Shown: positions 44,364-53,676, counted from the stretch's first letter. The stretch is 64,000 bases of DNA from CAVZOY01 sp963777095 (GCA_963777095.1 CAVZOY010000002.1:62001-126000); one strand, 5' to 3'. The notes: generated by a model not told the origin, from the letters alone. Made by a program: numbers and translations.

Positions 44364-46286
44364 TCAGGCCTCGGAGACGGGCACGTCCTGCGCGGCGTGC
44401 GACGGCTCGCTGCGCTCGGCGACCACGGCCGCCCACTCGGCGATCCGGCGCGCGACGTCCTGCTCGGTGAGCCCGACGTCCGCGAGCACCTGGCCGCGGC
44501 TGCCGTGCTCGAGGAAGGCCTGCGGCAGACCGAGCGTCCGCACCGGGACGTCGATCTCGCGGTCCTGCAGCTCCCGGCTCAGCGCCGACCCCACGCCGCC
44601 GGCGCGCCCGCCGTCCTCGACGGTGACGACCAGCCGATGATCGGCGGCCAGGCTGACCAGCTCGGCCGGCACCGGCTGCACCCAGCGCGGATCGACCACC
44701 GTGACCTCGATGCCGTGGTCGGCGGCCCGCTCGGCCGCCGCGAGACAGACCGGCACCATCGAGCCGACCGCGACCAGCAGCACCTCCGGCCGCTCCGACC
44801 GGCGCAGCACGTCGACCGTTCCGCGACGCTCCAGCGCCGGCACGTCCGGCGGCAGCGTGCCCTTGGGGAACCGGACGACGGTCGGCCCGTCGGTGACCTC
44901 GACCGCCTCCCGCAGCGCCTGGCGCAGCGTGGCCCCGTCGCGGGGTGCGGCCAGCCGCAGGCCCGGGACGACGGACAGGATCGACATGTCCCACATGCCG
45001 TTGTGCGACGCGCCGTCGGTGCCGGTGACGCCGGCCCGGTCCAGGACGACGGTGACCGGCTGGCGGTGCAGCGCGACGTCCATCAGCAGCTGGTCGAACG
45101 CCCGGTTCAGGAACGTCGCGTAGATCGCCACGACCGGGTGGAGCCCGGCCATCGCCAGGCCGGCGGCGGAGGTCAGCGCGTGCTGCTCGGCGATGCCGAC
45201 GTCGAAGGTGCGCTCGGGGAACCGCTCGGCGAACGGCGCCAGGCCGGTCGGGTGCAGCATCGCCGCGGTGATCGCCACGACGTCGGAGCGCTCGGCGCCG
45301 ATCCGCACCAGCTCCTCGGAGAACGCGTCGGTCCAGTCGGGGCTGGACGCCGGCGAGGACAGGCCGCTGTCGGGGTCGAACACGCCGGTGGCGTGCCAGG
45401 CGTCGATCTGGTCGGTCTCGGCCGGCGGGTAGCCGAAGCCCTTGGTGGTGACGGCGTGCACGATCACCGGCCCGCCGAAGGCCCGCGCCCGTCGCAGCGC
45501 GGACTCCATCATCTCGACGTCGTGCCCGTCGACCGGGCCGACGTACTTCAGGCCCAGGTCCTCGAACATGCCCTGCGGCGACAGGACGTCCTTGAGGCCC
45601 TTCTTGATCGCGTGCAGCGCGTCGTACAGCGTCGAGCCGACCAGCGGCGCCTTCTGCAGCGCCTGGCGGACGGCGAGCAGCGCCTGCTCGTAGCCGGGCC
45701 GCAGCCGCAGCGTGGCGAGCGCGTCGGCGACGCCGCCGATCGTCGGCGAGTAGGAGCGGCCGTTGTCGTTGACCACGATGATCACCGGGCGGTCCTTGGC
45801 CGCGGCGATGTTGTTCAGCGCCTCCCAGGCCATGCCCCCGGTCAGCGCGCCGTCGCCGACGACCGCGACCACCGGGCGTGAGTCCCCGCGCACGGCGAAG
45901 GCCTTGGCCAGCCCGTCGGCGTAGGACAGCGCGGTCGAGGCGTGGCTGTTCTCGACCCAGTCGTGCTCGCTCTCGGTGCGCGACGGATAGCCCGAGAGGC
46001 CACCGCGCTGGCGCAGCCGGTCGAAGCCCTCGACCCGGCCGGTGAGCATCTTGTGCACGTACGCCTGGTGGCCGGTGTCGAAGACGATCGGCTCGCGCGG
46101 GGACTCGAACACCCGGTGCAGCGCGATGGTGAGCTCGACGCACCCCAGGTTGGGCCCGAGGTGACCGCCGGTGCGCGCGACGCTGCTGACCAGCGCGTCG
46201 CGGATCTCGCCGGCGAGGGCCGGCAGCTGGTCGGCGGGCAGCGCCCGGAGATCCGCGGGTCCGGTGAGCGATCGCAACAGTGGCAC
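44364..46286 (-). CDS. dxs: 1-deoxy-D-xylulose-5-phosphate synthase
   Basis: A 640-residue Dxs, the thiamine-diphosphate enzyme that joins pyruvate and glyceraldehyde-3-phosphate, first step of the MEP isoprenoid route. Motifs: GGHLGPNLGCVELTIALHRV, FDTGHQAYVHKMLTGR, VGDGALTGGMAWEALNN (ThDP/Mg site), DRAGVTGTDGASHNGMWDMS and the transketolase C-terminal domain. GTG at 46286 (VPLLRSLTGPADLRAL) fits family starts; a TTG at 46277 is possible. Upstream extension to 46397 is low-complexity and was left out. Confidence 0.96.
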   Translation of the reverse strand: MPLLRSLTGPADLRALPADQLPALAGEIRDALVSSVARTGGHLGPNLGCVELTIALHRVFESPREPIVFDTGHQAYVHKMLTGRVEGFDRLRQRGGLSGYPSRTESEHDWVENSHASTALSYADGLAKAFAVRGDSRPVVAVVGDGALTGGMAWEALNNIAAAKDRPVIIVVNDNGRSYSPTIGGVADALATLRLRPGYEQALLAVRQALQKAPLVGSTLYDALHAIKKGLKDVLSPQGMFEDLGLKYVGPVDGHDVEMMESALRRARAFGGPVIVHAVTTKGFGYPPAETDQIDAWHATGVFDPDSGLSSPASSPDWTDAFSEELVRIGAERSDVVAITAAMLHPTGLAPFAERFPERTFDVGIAEQHALTSAAGLAMAGLHPVVAIYATFLNRAFDQLLMDVALHRQPVTVVLDRAGVTGTDGASHNGMWDMSILSVVPGLRLAAPRDGATLRQALREAVEVTDGPTVVRFPKGTLPPDVPALERRGTVDVLRRSERPEVLLVAVGSMVPVCLAAAERAADHGIEVTVVDPRWVQPVPAELVSLAADHRLVVTVEDGGRAGGVGSALSRELQDREIDVPVRTLGLPQAFLEHGSRGQVLADVGLTEQDVARRIAEWAAVVAERSEPSHAAQDVPVSEA

Positions 46287-46418
46287 GGCGGGGCGGAGTC
46301 CCTTCTGACGACGGCGGCAGCGCGGCGAGCGGCGCCGCCGATTCACTGTAACCGCGGTCGTGCAGGTCTTCGCCCGCTCGCGGGCCGCCGGATGCACCCG
46401 GCAACCCGGACGGGGAGG

Positions 46419-46805
46419 TCAGAGCCGCGGCACCCAGCGCTCCCCGCGCAGCGCCCCGGCGACCACCTCGACGCCCCGCGCCGCGGCGGCCAGTCGGGTG
46501 CCCTCGCGCTCGTAGGCGGTCATCGCGGCCTCGATCGCGTCGGCCGGCAGCTGGTCGGCCAGCTCGACCCGCACCGTGCGCCAGCCCTGCCGGGCCGCCT
46601 CGAGCCCGGCTCGGACGTGGTCGGCGGCGAAGCGGGCGAGCAGCACCGGATAGCGGCGCAGCACCTCGTGCGCGCGGTAGTCGGGCGGCACCAGGTCGAA
46701 CAGCCACGCCACCGCCGTGCGCTCCCAGTCGGGAGCGCCCGGCGGGCGCACCTGCTCGGGCCAGCCGGGCGGGACCACGGCGTCCACCGCGCCAGTCTGC
46801 CGCAT
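46419..46805 (-). CDS. Hypothetical protein
   Basis: A 128-residue soluble helical protein: WERTAVAWLFDLVPPDYRAH, VLRRYPVLLARFAADHVRAG and a basic C-terminus GALRGERWVPRL. Similar small proteins are common in actinobacteria near dxs, but I do not recognise a named family. The start may be ATG 46805 or GTG 46787; neither has a good ribosome site. Confidence 0.7.
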   Translation of the reverse strand: MRQTGAVDAVVPPGWPEQVRPPGAPDWERTAVAWLFDLVPPDYRAHEVLRRYPVLLARFAADHVRAGLEAARQGWRTVRVELADQLPADAIEAAMTAYEREGTRLAAAARGVEVVAGALRGERWVPRL

Positions 46806-46832
46806 CTGTCGAACGTGCGTTCGGTCCGACGC

Positions 46833-46888
46833 GGCCCTCCTGCACGGGCCCGCCGCGAGCTTGCGAGCGGTGGGGGCAGGAGGGCCCT
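46833..46888. terminator. Dispersed palindromic repeat, copy 2, acting as terminator
   Basis: GGCCCTCCTGC ... GCAGGAGGGCC: 11-bp perfect arms around GGGCCCGCCGCGAGC and TTGCGAGCGGTGGGG, followed on the plus strand by TTTCTCT. It shares block order with copies at 3124-3183 and 59371-59417 and sits between two minus-strand genes. Confidence 0.7.
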
Positions 46889-46892
46889 TTCT

Positions 46893-47132
46893 CTAGCTGT
46901 CGACCTGCCGCTTGAGCCAGAACTGCTCGAAGCCCCAGCTACCGGCGCCGCTCGAGTGGTAGCTGACCAGCTCCCAGCCCTCGGCGCCGAGCCCGTTGAG
47001 CACCGAGCTCGTGTCGCCTGCCTGCCGCTCCAGCGTGCCGCCGGGCAGCTTGACGCTCACTCCGGCGCGCTGCGACTCCGCGTCGTTGGCGGTGATGACC
47101 GAGGCGTACTCCCACGTGGGCACGGCCTGCAC
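46893..47132 (-). CDS. DUF4177-like small protein
   Basis: A 79-residue protein: WEYASVITANDAESQRAGVS ... LNGLGAEGWELVSYHSSGAG ... EQFWLKRQ. The W-E-Y start, the L-N-x-L-G-x-E-G-W-E-L-V motif and the terminal F-W-L-K-R strand are typical of DUF4177. The function is unknown. GTG at 47132. Confidence 0.75.
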   Translation of the reverse strand: MQAVPTWEYASVITANDAESQRAGVSVKLPGGTLERQAGDTSSVLNGLGAEGWELVSYHSSGAGSWGFEQFWLKRQVDS

Positions 47133-47159
47133 GTTATCCGGTCGGCGGGGTCCGGACGG

Positions 47160-47849
47160 TCAGCCGGCGACGACGTCCCGCAGCACCGGCGCCAGCCGTT
47201 CGGCGATCTGCTGCGCCCCGGCGTCGTTCACGTGCCACGGGTCGGCCCAGATCGACGGATCGGCCGGATCGGACCAGACCTCGGCCGCGACGTCGACGAA
47301 CGGCAGCCCCAGCCGTTCCGCCTCGGCCCGCACGACGTCGTTGACCTCGTCCACCTGCGCCACCGGCTCGCCGGGAACGTGCGAGGCGCCGAGCACGACG
47401 ACGGCGGTGTCCGGGCCCGCGGTCCGTACCAGGCGGGCGAGGGTGTCCTCGACCGCTGCGGCGAGCTCCGGCGACGGGATGCCGACCTCGTTGATGCTGC
47501 CCTGGATCACCACGACGTCCGGGTCGCCCGACACGGCGGGCCGGATCCGCTCGTCGAACGGCACGTTGCCGGAGCCGCCCCGCACGTAGCCGCTGCCTCC
47601 GACGCCGAGGACGCGGTGCGTCCAGCCGAGCAGCCGGCCGGTCAGGTACGCGTAGCCGGCCTCGTCGGTGGCGCCGTCGCCGTCCGTCCACGAGTCGCCG
47701 ATGAAGGAGACGAAGGGCGCGTCGGTCGTCGCCCCGGGCCACGTCGGGTAGTCCGACTCGACGAGGCCGGAGCTCACGAGCAGGGCGGTCGCCGCCGCCG
47801 CACCCGTCGCTCCCGCCCAGCGGGCGGCACGTCGTCCGACCCGGGCCAC
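47160..47849 (-). CDS. Secreted SGNH/GDSL-family hydrolase
   Basis: A 229-residue esterase-like protein with an N-terminal signal anchor (about residues 12-28). SGNH blocks: SFIGDSWTDGDGA (nucleophile Ser), VGGSGYVRGG (Gly), VIQGSINEVGIPS (Asn) and WADPWHVNDAG (Asp-x-x-His), all in order. The substrate is unknown; family members deacylate lipids or cell-wall glycans. GTG at 47849. Confidence 0.88.
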   Translation of the reverse strand: MARVGRRAARWAGATGAAAATALLVSSGLVESDYPTWPGATTDAPFVSFIGDSWTDGDGATDEAGYAYLTGRLLGWTHRVLGVGGSGYVRGGSGNVPFDERIRPAVSGDPDVVVIQGSINEVGIPSPELAAAVEDTLARLVRTAGPDTAVVVLGASHVPGEPVAQVDEVNDVVRAEAERLGLPFVDVAAEVWSDPADPSIWADPWHVNDAGAQQIAERLAPVLRDVVAG

Positions 47850-47881
47850 GCGGCGACGCTAGGCACGATGCTTCCGCAGCA

Positions 47882-49123
47882 TCAAGGGGCTCGGCTCCGG
47901 TCGACCGACTCGAACAGCGCGACGCACTCCACGTGCTGGGTCATGGGAAAGGCGTCGACCGCCCGCAGCCCGGTCAGCCGCATCCCGGCGCGCACGATCG
48001 CGGCGGTGTCCCGGCCGAGCGACGCCGGGTCGCAGGCCACGTACACGACCGCCCGTGCGCCCGACGTCGCCAGCACCTCGCTCACCCGCGACCCGGCACC
48101 GGCGCGGGGCGGATCGAGGACGACGACGCCCGGGGCCGTGCCGAGCTCGGCCAGCAGCCCGGTGAGCCCGTCGGCGTCCACCTCGCCCTGCCACACCTCG
48201 GCCTGCGGCAGGCCGGCCAGGTTCGCGTCGGCCGCCGCGCACGCGGCGGGGTCGGCCTCGACGCACACGACCCGCCCGCCCTCCCCCACCGCCGGGGCGA
48301 GCGCGCCGCCGAACAGCCCGACCCCGGCGTAGAGGTCGAGCACCGTCTCCCCCGGCCGCACGGCCGCCAGCTCCGCCACGGCGGCCACGAGGGCGTCGGC
48401 GGCCGCGGGGTGGACCTGCCAGAACCCGGTGCCCTCGACCTCCCAGTCGCGGCCGCCCGCGTGCCGCTCGGCGCGGCCGGCCGGCTCCTCGGGCACGTCG
48501 GAACCGGGCCGGAGCACGCGCGTGGTGGTCGGGACGCCGCGCCGGTCCAGCCGCGTGGTGGTCACCGTGCCGGTCGCGTCGACCGCGACGTCCACGGCGC
48601 CGGCCCCCGGCCAGCGGCGCGCCAGGACCGCCGCGGCGGCCGGCTCCGCGGTGATCGGGCAGTCGTCGAGCACGACGACGTCGTGCGACCGGTGCCTGCG
48701 CAGCCCGGGGGCGCCGGTCCGGTCGACGGCGAACCGTGCACGTGAGCGCCACCGCAGCGGCCCACCCGGCAGCTCCTCCACGACGAGATCGCGCAGCAGC
48801 GGGTCGTCGGCGTCCAGCCGGCCGAGCCGGACCAGCTGCTCCCGCACGACGGCGGCCTTGAGCCGCCGCTGCTCGGCCGGGTCGACGTGCTGCCAGTCGC
48901 AGCCGCCGCACCGGCCCGGGCCGCTGTAGGGGCACGGGCGGGCCACCCGCGCCGGCGCGGCCTCGAGCACCTCGACGGCGTCGGCCCGGCAGAAGCCGGG
49001 GTGCCGGTCCTCGGTCACCCGCACGGTCACCCGCTCGCCGGGCAGCGAGTGGCGGACGAACACCACCCGGCCCTCGTGCCGTGCGACGCAGTGCCCGCCG
49101 TGCGCCACCGCCCCGACGGTCAC
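47882..49123 (-). CDS. TRAM-domain 23S rRNA/tRNA (uracil-5-)-methyltransferase family protein
   Basis: A 413-residue class I methyltransferase of the RumA/TrmA type. The TRAM domain is VTVGAVAHGGHCVARHEGRV; the Fe-S or zinc Cys set is PCPYSGPGRCGGCDWQH; then FWQVHPAAADALVAAVAELA, the SAM site VLDLYAGVGLFGGALAPA, VVLDPPRAGAG, and the catalytic Cys in VYVACDPASLGRD. The target base is unknown (Rv2689c is the M. tuberculosis relative). The start is uncertain: the GTG at 49123 is inside the conserved TRAM strand, and ~25 in-frame residues upstream (PVQGAAPPSGPIGAAAG) have no start codon; one extra base after the ATG at 49214 would supply one. Confidence 0.88.
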   Translation of the reverse strand: MTVGAVAHGGHCVARHEGRVVFVRHSLPGERVTVRVTEDRHPGFCRADAVEVLEAAPARVARPCPYSGPGRCGGCDWQHVDPAEQRRLKAAVVREQLVRLGRLDADDPLLRDLVVEELPGGPLRWRSRARFAVDRTGAPGLRRHRSHDVVVLDDCPITAEPAAAAVLARRWPGAGAVDVAVDATGTVTTTRLDRRGVPTTTRVLRPGSDVPEEPAGRAERHAGGRDWEVEGTGFWQVHPAAADALVAAVAELAAVRPGETVLDLYAGVGLFGGALAPAVGEGGRVVCVEADPAACAAADANLAGLPQAEVWQGEVDADGLTGLLAELGTAPGVVVLDPPRAGAGSRVSEVLATSGARAVVYVACDPASLGRDTAAIVRAGMRLTGLRAVDAFPMTQHVECVALFESVDRSRAP

Positions 49124-49206
49124 CTCGAACTCGTCGCCCGACCCAGCCGCCGCCCCGATCGGGCCGCTCGGCGGGGCTGCGCCCTGAACGGGGCCGGGAC
49201 CGGCGG

Positions 49207-51252
49207 TCAGCCATACGGGGTCGGCTCGGTCTCCTCGGCCAGTCCGCGGCGCAGGTCGCCCGGGCCCGTGGCGATGCCGCGCCGGCCGGCCTCCTCGCGG
49301 CCCAGCGAGCTCTCCAGCTGCCAGGGCACCGAAGTGATCATGACGCCGGGCTGGAACTGCAGCCGCGCGCGCAGCCGCAGCGCGCTCTGGTTGTGCAGCA
49401 CGTTCTCCCACCAGTGCCCGACCACGTACTGCGGCACGAAGACGACGACGATCTCGCGCGGGCTGTCCCGCCGGATGGCCTTGACGTAGTCGACGACCGG
49501 CCGGGTGATCTCCCGGTAGGGCGACTCGATCACGGTCAGCGGGATCGGCAGGTCGTAGCGCTGCCAGTCGCTCTGCAGCGCACGGGTCTCCGCGTCGTCG
49601 ACGTTGACGGTCAGGGCGGTCAGGACGTCGGGCCGGGTGGCGCGGGCGAAGGCGAGCGCCCGCAGCGTCGGCTTGTGCACCTTGGAGACCAGCACGATGG
49701 CGTGCACCTTGCTGGGCAGCATCCGGGCGTCGGTGTCGGGGATGAGCTGCTCGGAGACGTTGCTGTAGTGCCGGTGGATCGCCCGCATCAGCAGGAACAG
49801 CACCGGCATGACCAGCACGACCAGCCACGCGCCGTGGGTGAACTTGGTGATCAGGATGATCACCAGGACGACGCTGGTCAGCGAGCCCCCGACGGTGTTG
49901 ATGATCTGGGAACGCCGCATCCGCCGTCGCTCCGCGGGGTCCTGCTGGGTCGCCAGCTCCCTGTTCCAGTGCCGCACCATGCCCCACTGGCCGATCGAGA
50001 AGCTCGTGAAGACCCCGAGGATGTACATCTGGATCAGCCGGTTGACGTCGGCCTGGAACGCGAAGATCAGCAGCGCCGCGAACCCGCCGAGCAGCAGGAT
50101 GCCGTTGCTGTAGACGAGCTTGTCGCCGCGGGTGCGCAACTGGTGCGGCATGAAGCGGTCCTGTGCGAGCACCGAGCCCAGCAGCGGGAAACCGTTGAAG
50201 GCGGTGTTGGCGGCGAGGACCAGGACGAGGGCGGTGGCCGCCTGGATGAAGAAGAAGCCGATCGACTGGTAGCCCCCGAACACGGCCGCGGCCAGCTGCG
50301 CGATGACCGTGCGCTGCGGCTCCGTCTCGCAGGCGGTGAAGCCGACGAGGTCGCAGGCGTGCTGCGGCTCGACGTACTTGACCTCGGCGAGCAGCGCCAG
50401 TGCCGTGACGCCGGCGAACATCGTGGCCGCGATGCCGCCCATCAGCGCCAGCGTCGTCGCGGCGTTGCGGCTCTTCGGCGGGCGGAACGCCGGCACGCCG
50501 TTGGCGATCGCCTCCACCCCGGTCAGCGCGGTGCAGCCCGACGCGAAGGCGCGGAGCACGAAGAGCAGCAGCGCGAGGCCGGTGAGACTGTCGTACCCGG
50601 CCTCGGGTGTGACGGACCAGCCCGAGCTCTGCGCGACCAGACCCTCGTCGGCGACGAAGTGGCGGACGAGACCGGTGACCACCATGACGAGGACGCCGCT
50701 GATGAACAGGTAGGTCGGCACCGCGAACGTCCGGCCCGACTCGCGCACCCCGCGCAGGTTGATCGCCGCGAGCAGCGCCACCAGCCCGACCGCGATCGCG
50801 ACGCGGTACTCGTCGAGGGCCGGGAAGGCCGAGATGATGTTGTCGGTGCCGGCCGACACCGAGACGGCGACCGTCAGCACGTAGTCGACCAGCAGCGCGC
50901 TGGCCACGGTGAGCGCGGCGAACTGGCCGTGGTTCTTGGCGGCCACCTCGTAGTCGCCGCCGCCGGAGGGGTAGGCGCGGACCACCTGCCGGTAGGACAG
51001 CACCACGGTGCCGAGCAACAGGACGACGCCGACCGCCAGCCACGGCGCCAGGAAGTAGAAGGCGGTGCCGGCGAGCGTCAGCACGATGAGCACCTCCTGG
51101 GTGGCGTAGGCCACCGAGGAGAGCGGGTCGCTGGCGAAGATGGGCAGCGCCAGCCGCTTGGGCAGCAGCGACTCGCCGAGCCGGTCACTGCGGACGGCGC
51201 GCCCGAGGATCAGCCGCTTGGGGAGTTGTCCGAGATCGGACATCGTGGGCAC
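49207..51252 (-). CDS. APC-superfamily transporter, KimA-like (probable potassium uptake)
   Basis: A 681-residue membrane protein: ~12 transmembrane helices to about residue 480 and a cytosolic C-terminal domain. The start PKRLALPIFASDPLSSVAYATQEV and SYRQVVRAYPSGGGDYEVAA are shared with KimA/YdaO-type potassium importers and with Rv2690c. It is divergent from two TrkA genes, which suggests joint work in potassium homeostasis, though family members were long called amino-acid permeases. Start ATG at 51252, or 51243 (MSDLGQLPKRL). Confidence 0.88.
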   Translation of the reverse strand: MPTMSDLGQLPKRLILGRAVRSDRLGESLLPKRLALPIFASDPLSSVAYATQEVLIVLTLAGTAFYFLAPWLAVGVVLLLGTVVLSYRQVVRAYPSGGGDYEVAAKNHGQFAALTVASALLVDYVLTVAVSVSAGTDNIISAFPALDEYRVAIAVGLVALLAAINLRGVRESGRTFAVPTYLFISGVLVMVVTGLVRHFVADEGLVAQSSGWSVTPEAGYDSLTGLALLLFVLRAFASGCTALTGVEAIANGVPAFRPPKSRNAATTLALMGGIAATMFAGVTALALLAEVKYVEPQHACDLVGFTACETEPQRTVIAQLAAAVFGGYQSIGFFFIQAATALVLVLAANTAFNGFPLLGSVLAQDRFMPHQLRTRGDKLVYSNGILLLGGFAALLIFAFQADVNRLIQMYILGVFTSFSIGQWGMVRHWNRELATQQDPAERRRMRRSQIINTVGGSLTSVVLVIILITKFTHGAWLVVLVMPVLFLLMRAIHRHYSNVSEQLIPDTDARMLPSKVHAIVLVSKVHKPTLRALAFARATRPDVLTALTVNVDDAETRALQSDWQRYDLPIPLTVIESPYREITRPVVDYVKAIRRDSPREIVVVFVPQYVVGHWWENVLHNQSALRLRARLQFQPGVMITSVPWQLESSLGREEAGRRGIATGPGDLRRGLAEETEPTPYG

Positions 51253-51429
51253 GGCTGGCGATGGTACGGAGCGGACGGGGAGGGGCGGCGGCTCCGGTCG
51301 GCGTGCCGTGCGTCACCCCGCCGCACCCCCCGGAGGGGCGGGGTCGTCCTGCCGTCCCGGGTGTAGCTTCGCGCCGGGGTACGCGGGGGCGGACGGCGCC
51401 GGCGACCCACGACCCGCGGGAGCAGACAG

Positions 51430-52098
51430 GTGCACGTCGTCGTCATGGGCTGTGGCCGCGTCGGCTCGGCCATCGCGCGACGGCTGGAGGAGGTCGGCCA
51501 CAGCGTCGCGGTGATCGACCAGGACCCGGAGGCGTTCCGCCGGCTGGGCCCGGAGTTCAACGGCCGCCAGATCACCGGCCTCGGCTTCGACCGCCAGACC
51601 CTGCTGGACGCCGGCATCGAGTCGGCCGGCGCGTTCGCCGCGGTGAGCAGCGGCGACAACTCCAACATCATCAGCGCCCGGGTGGCCCGCGAGACGTTCG
51701 GAGTCCAGCACGTCGTGGCCCGCATCTACGACTCCAAGCGTGCCGAGGTCTACGAGCGCATGGGCATCCCGAGCGTCGCGACCGTGCCCTGGACGGTGAA
51801 CCGGCTCCTGCGCGAGTTGTTGTCGGAGAAGGTCAGCGAGATGTGGCGGGAGCCGACCGGTCAGGTGCTGCTCATGCGGGTGACCGTCACCGAGGGCTGG
51901 ATCGGGCACAAGCTCGCCAAGTTCGAGGCGGCCACCGGCGCCCGCGCCGCCTGGCTGGTGCGGTTCGGCGAGGCCCAGCTGCCCACGCCGTCGACCGTGC
52001 TGCAGGACGGCGACCACCTGATCGTCGCCGCCACCGACGAGGTCGCCCCCGTCGTCCACAAGGTCATCGCCCAGGGCTACACGGGAGGCGAGTCCTGA
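51430..52098 (+). CDS. TrkA family potassium uptake protein (first of pair)
   Basis: A 222-residue cytosolic regulator: an RCK_N Rossmann domain (VHVVVMGCGRVGSAIARRLE, NAD site GxGxxG, acidic VIDQDPEAF) and an RCK_C domain after about residue 140 (VTVTEGWIGHKLAKFEAATG). It corresponds to CeoB (Rv2691). The GTG at 51430 follows GGGAG. Its TGA overlaps the ATG of the second trkA by one base (TGATG), so the pair is translationally coupled. Confidence 0.94.
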   Translation: MHVVVMGCGRVGSAIARRLEEVGHSVAVIDQDPEAFRRLGPEFNGRQITGLGFDRQTLLDAGIESAGAFAAVSSGDNSNIISARVARETFGVQHVVARIYDSKRAEVYERMGIPSVATVPWTVNRLLRELLSEKVSEMWREPTGQVLLMRVTVTEGWIGHKLAKFEAATGARAAWLVRFGEAQLPTPSTVLQDGDHLIVAATDEVAPVVHKVIAQGYTGGES

Positions 52099-52766
52099 TG
52101 CGCGTCGCCATCGTCGGAGCCGGCGCCGTCGGTCGCTCGATCGCCGGCGAGCTGCTGCACAACGGGCACGCCGTGATGCTCATCGAGAAGGACGCCCGCA
52201 AGGTACGCACCCGGTCGGTACCGGGCGCGGAGTGGGTGCAGGCCGACGCCTGCGAGCTCGCCTCGCTGGAGGAGGCGCAACTCGCCACCTGCGACGTCGT
52301 GATCGCCGCGACCGGGGACGACAAGGCGAACCTCGTCGTGTCGCTGCTGGCCAAGACCGAGTTCGCGGTCAACCGCGTGGTCGCCCGCGTGAAGGAGCCC
52401 CGCAACGAGTGGCTCTACACCGAGGCGTGGGGCGTCGACGTCGCCGTCTCGACCCCCCGCGTGATGGCCGCGCTCGTCGAGGAGGCGGTCACCGTCGGCG
52501 ACGTCGTCCGGCTCATGAGCTTCCGCAAGGGTGCGGCCAACCTCGTCGAGATCACCCTCGCCGAGGACACCCCGTGGGTCGGCAAGCCGCTGCGCGACGT
52601 GCCGCTGCCGCGGGAGACCGTGCTGACCGCCGTCCTGCGCGGCGAACGGGTGATCACGCCGACCCCCGACGAGCCGCTCGAGGCCGGCGACGAGCTGCTG
52701 TTCGTGGCGCACGCCGAGGTCGAGGACCAGCTGCAGCGGGTGCTCGGCCCCCACGGGCACGTCTAA
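52098..52766 (+). CDS. TrkA family potassium uptake protein (second of pair)
   Basis: A 222-residue paralogue of the preceding protein: RCK_N (MRVAIVGAGAVGRSIAGELL, then LIEKDARKV) and RCK_C (LVEITLAEDTPWVGKPLRDV). It corresponds to CeoC (Rv2692). Two half-size TrkA proteins probably form a hetero-octameric gating ring. The stop TAA overlaps the stop of the convergent DUF3159 gene by three bases. Confidence 0.94.
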   Translation: MRVAIVGAGAVGRSIAGELLHNGHAVMLIEKDARKVRTRSVPGAEWVQADACELASLEEAQLATCDVVIAATGDDKANLVVSLLAKTEFAVNRVVARVKEPRNEWLYTEAWGVDVAVSTPRVMAALVEEAVTVGDVVRLMSFRKGAANLVEITLAEDTPWVGKPLRDVPLPRETVLTAVLRGERVITPTPDEPLEAGDELLFVAHAEVEDQLQRVLGPHGHV

Positions 52767-53620
52767 GCGGCGGGGCGCTCGCCGTCCGCGGCGATGCCGG
52801 GCCCCGGGCCGGGCTCGCCGTCCGGGTCGCCGGGCTCGGAGCGGTGGCGGTGCAGCCGGGCGACCACCCAGAGGGTGATCGCCAGCGCGAGGCCGGTCAG
52901 CGGAAGGCCGAGGACCAGCGAGACGGTGCCCAGCCACTCGACCTCGTTCTCCCGGTACAGCGGCGCCTGGACGACGACGCGCAGCGCGAACGTGGCACCC
53001 CAGAGGACCGTCAGCCAGGTGTAGGCCCGGAGCATCCGCGGGTCGTCCCGCCAGTGGTGCTCGGGCTCGGGATCCGCGGGACGCCGCTGGGTGACCGGAT
53101 CGGTCGCGGGGCGGTGGTGCAGCGCCGCGTCGACGCGGTCGATGCGCTTGCGCATCCCCGGCAGCGAGTGCGACGCCATCGCGCCCAGATGGCTCGGGGC
53201 GAGGAACTCCGCCGCGTACCCGACGAGCGGACGGCGCAGCGCGATCGACCCGAACAGCGCCAGGGCGATGGCGGCGTTGCGCACGATCCCGAACACGAAG
53301 AAGTCGCGCGCCTGCCCGGTGTAGTACGCGATCGCCACGGCGACCGCGACGGCGAACAGGCCGCTCACCGCCTGCTGGATGCTCTCCCGCCGGACCAGCC
53401 GCAGCAGGAACACGAGGAGGGCGGCGACCCCGGCCGCCCAGATGCCCGGGACGAGCCCCCCGAGGGAGTTGCCGACCACGAAGGCGATCGTCGGCAGGGT
53501 CGCGTCGACCATGCCGCGCCAGCCACCCAGCTGGTCGAGCACCAGATGGCGGTCGAAGAGCGGCGCGGACACGGGTTCGTCCTCGGCCGGTCGCCCGGCG
53601 GGATCCTGCGCTGCGGTCAC
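52763..53620 (-). CDS. DUF3159 membrane protein
   Basis: A 285-residue protein with about six transmembrane helices: LGGWRGMVDATLPTIAFVVG, PGIWAAGVAALLVFLLRLVR, FFVFGIVRNAAIALALFGSI, then AYTWLTVLWGATFALRVVVQ and LGLPLTGLALAITLWVVARL. Unknown function; conserved next to trkA in actinobacteria (Rv2693c). GTG at 53620 with GGGGGAG upstream. Confidence 0.93.
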   Translation of the reverse strand: MTAAQDPAGRPAEDEPVSAPLFDRHLVLDQLGGWRGMVDATLPTIAFVVGNSLGGLVPGIWAAGVAALLVFLLRLVRRESIQQAVSGLFAVAVAVAIAYYTGQARDFFVFGIVRNAAIALALFGSIALRRPLVGYAAEFLAPSHLGAMASHSLPGMRKRIDRVDAALHHRPATDPVTQRRPADPEPEHHWRDDPRMLRAYTWLTVLWGATFALRVVVQAPLYRENEVEWLGTVSLVLGLPLTGLALAITLWVVARLHRHRSEPGDPDGEPGPGPGIAADGERPAA

Positions 53621-53676
53621 CGGCGGCTCCCCCTCGGGGTCGGTCGGCAGGTGTCGTGCGGGTGGCCCCGGAGGGC

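Noticed and set aside
44271..45881. Long plus-strand open frame opposite dxs
   Set aside because: A shadow of dxs, low-complexity Arg/Asp/Gln, no start signals.
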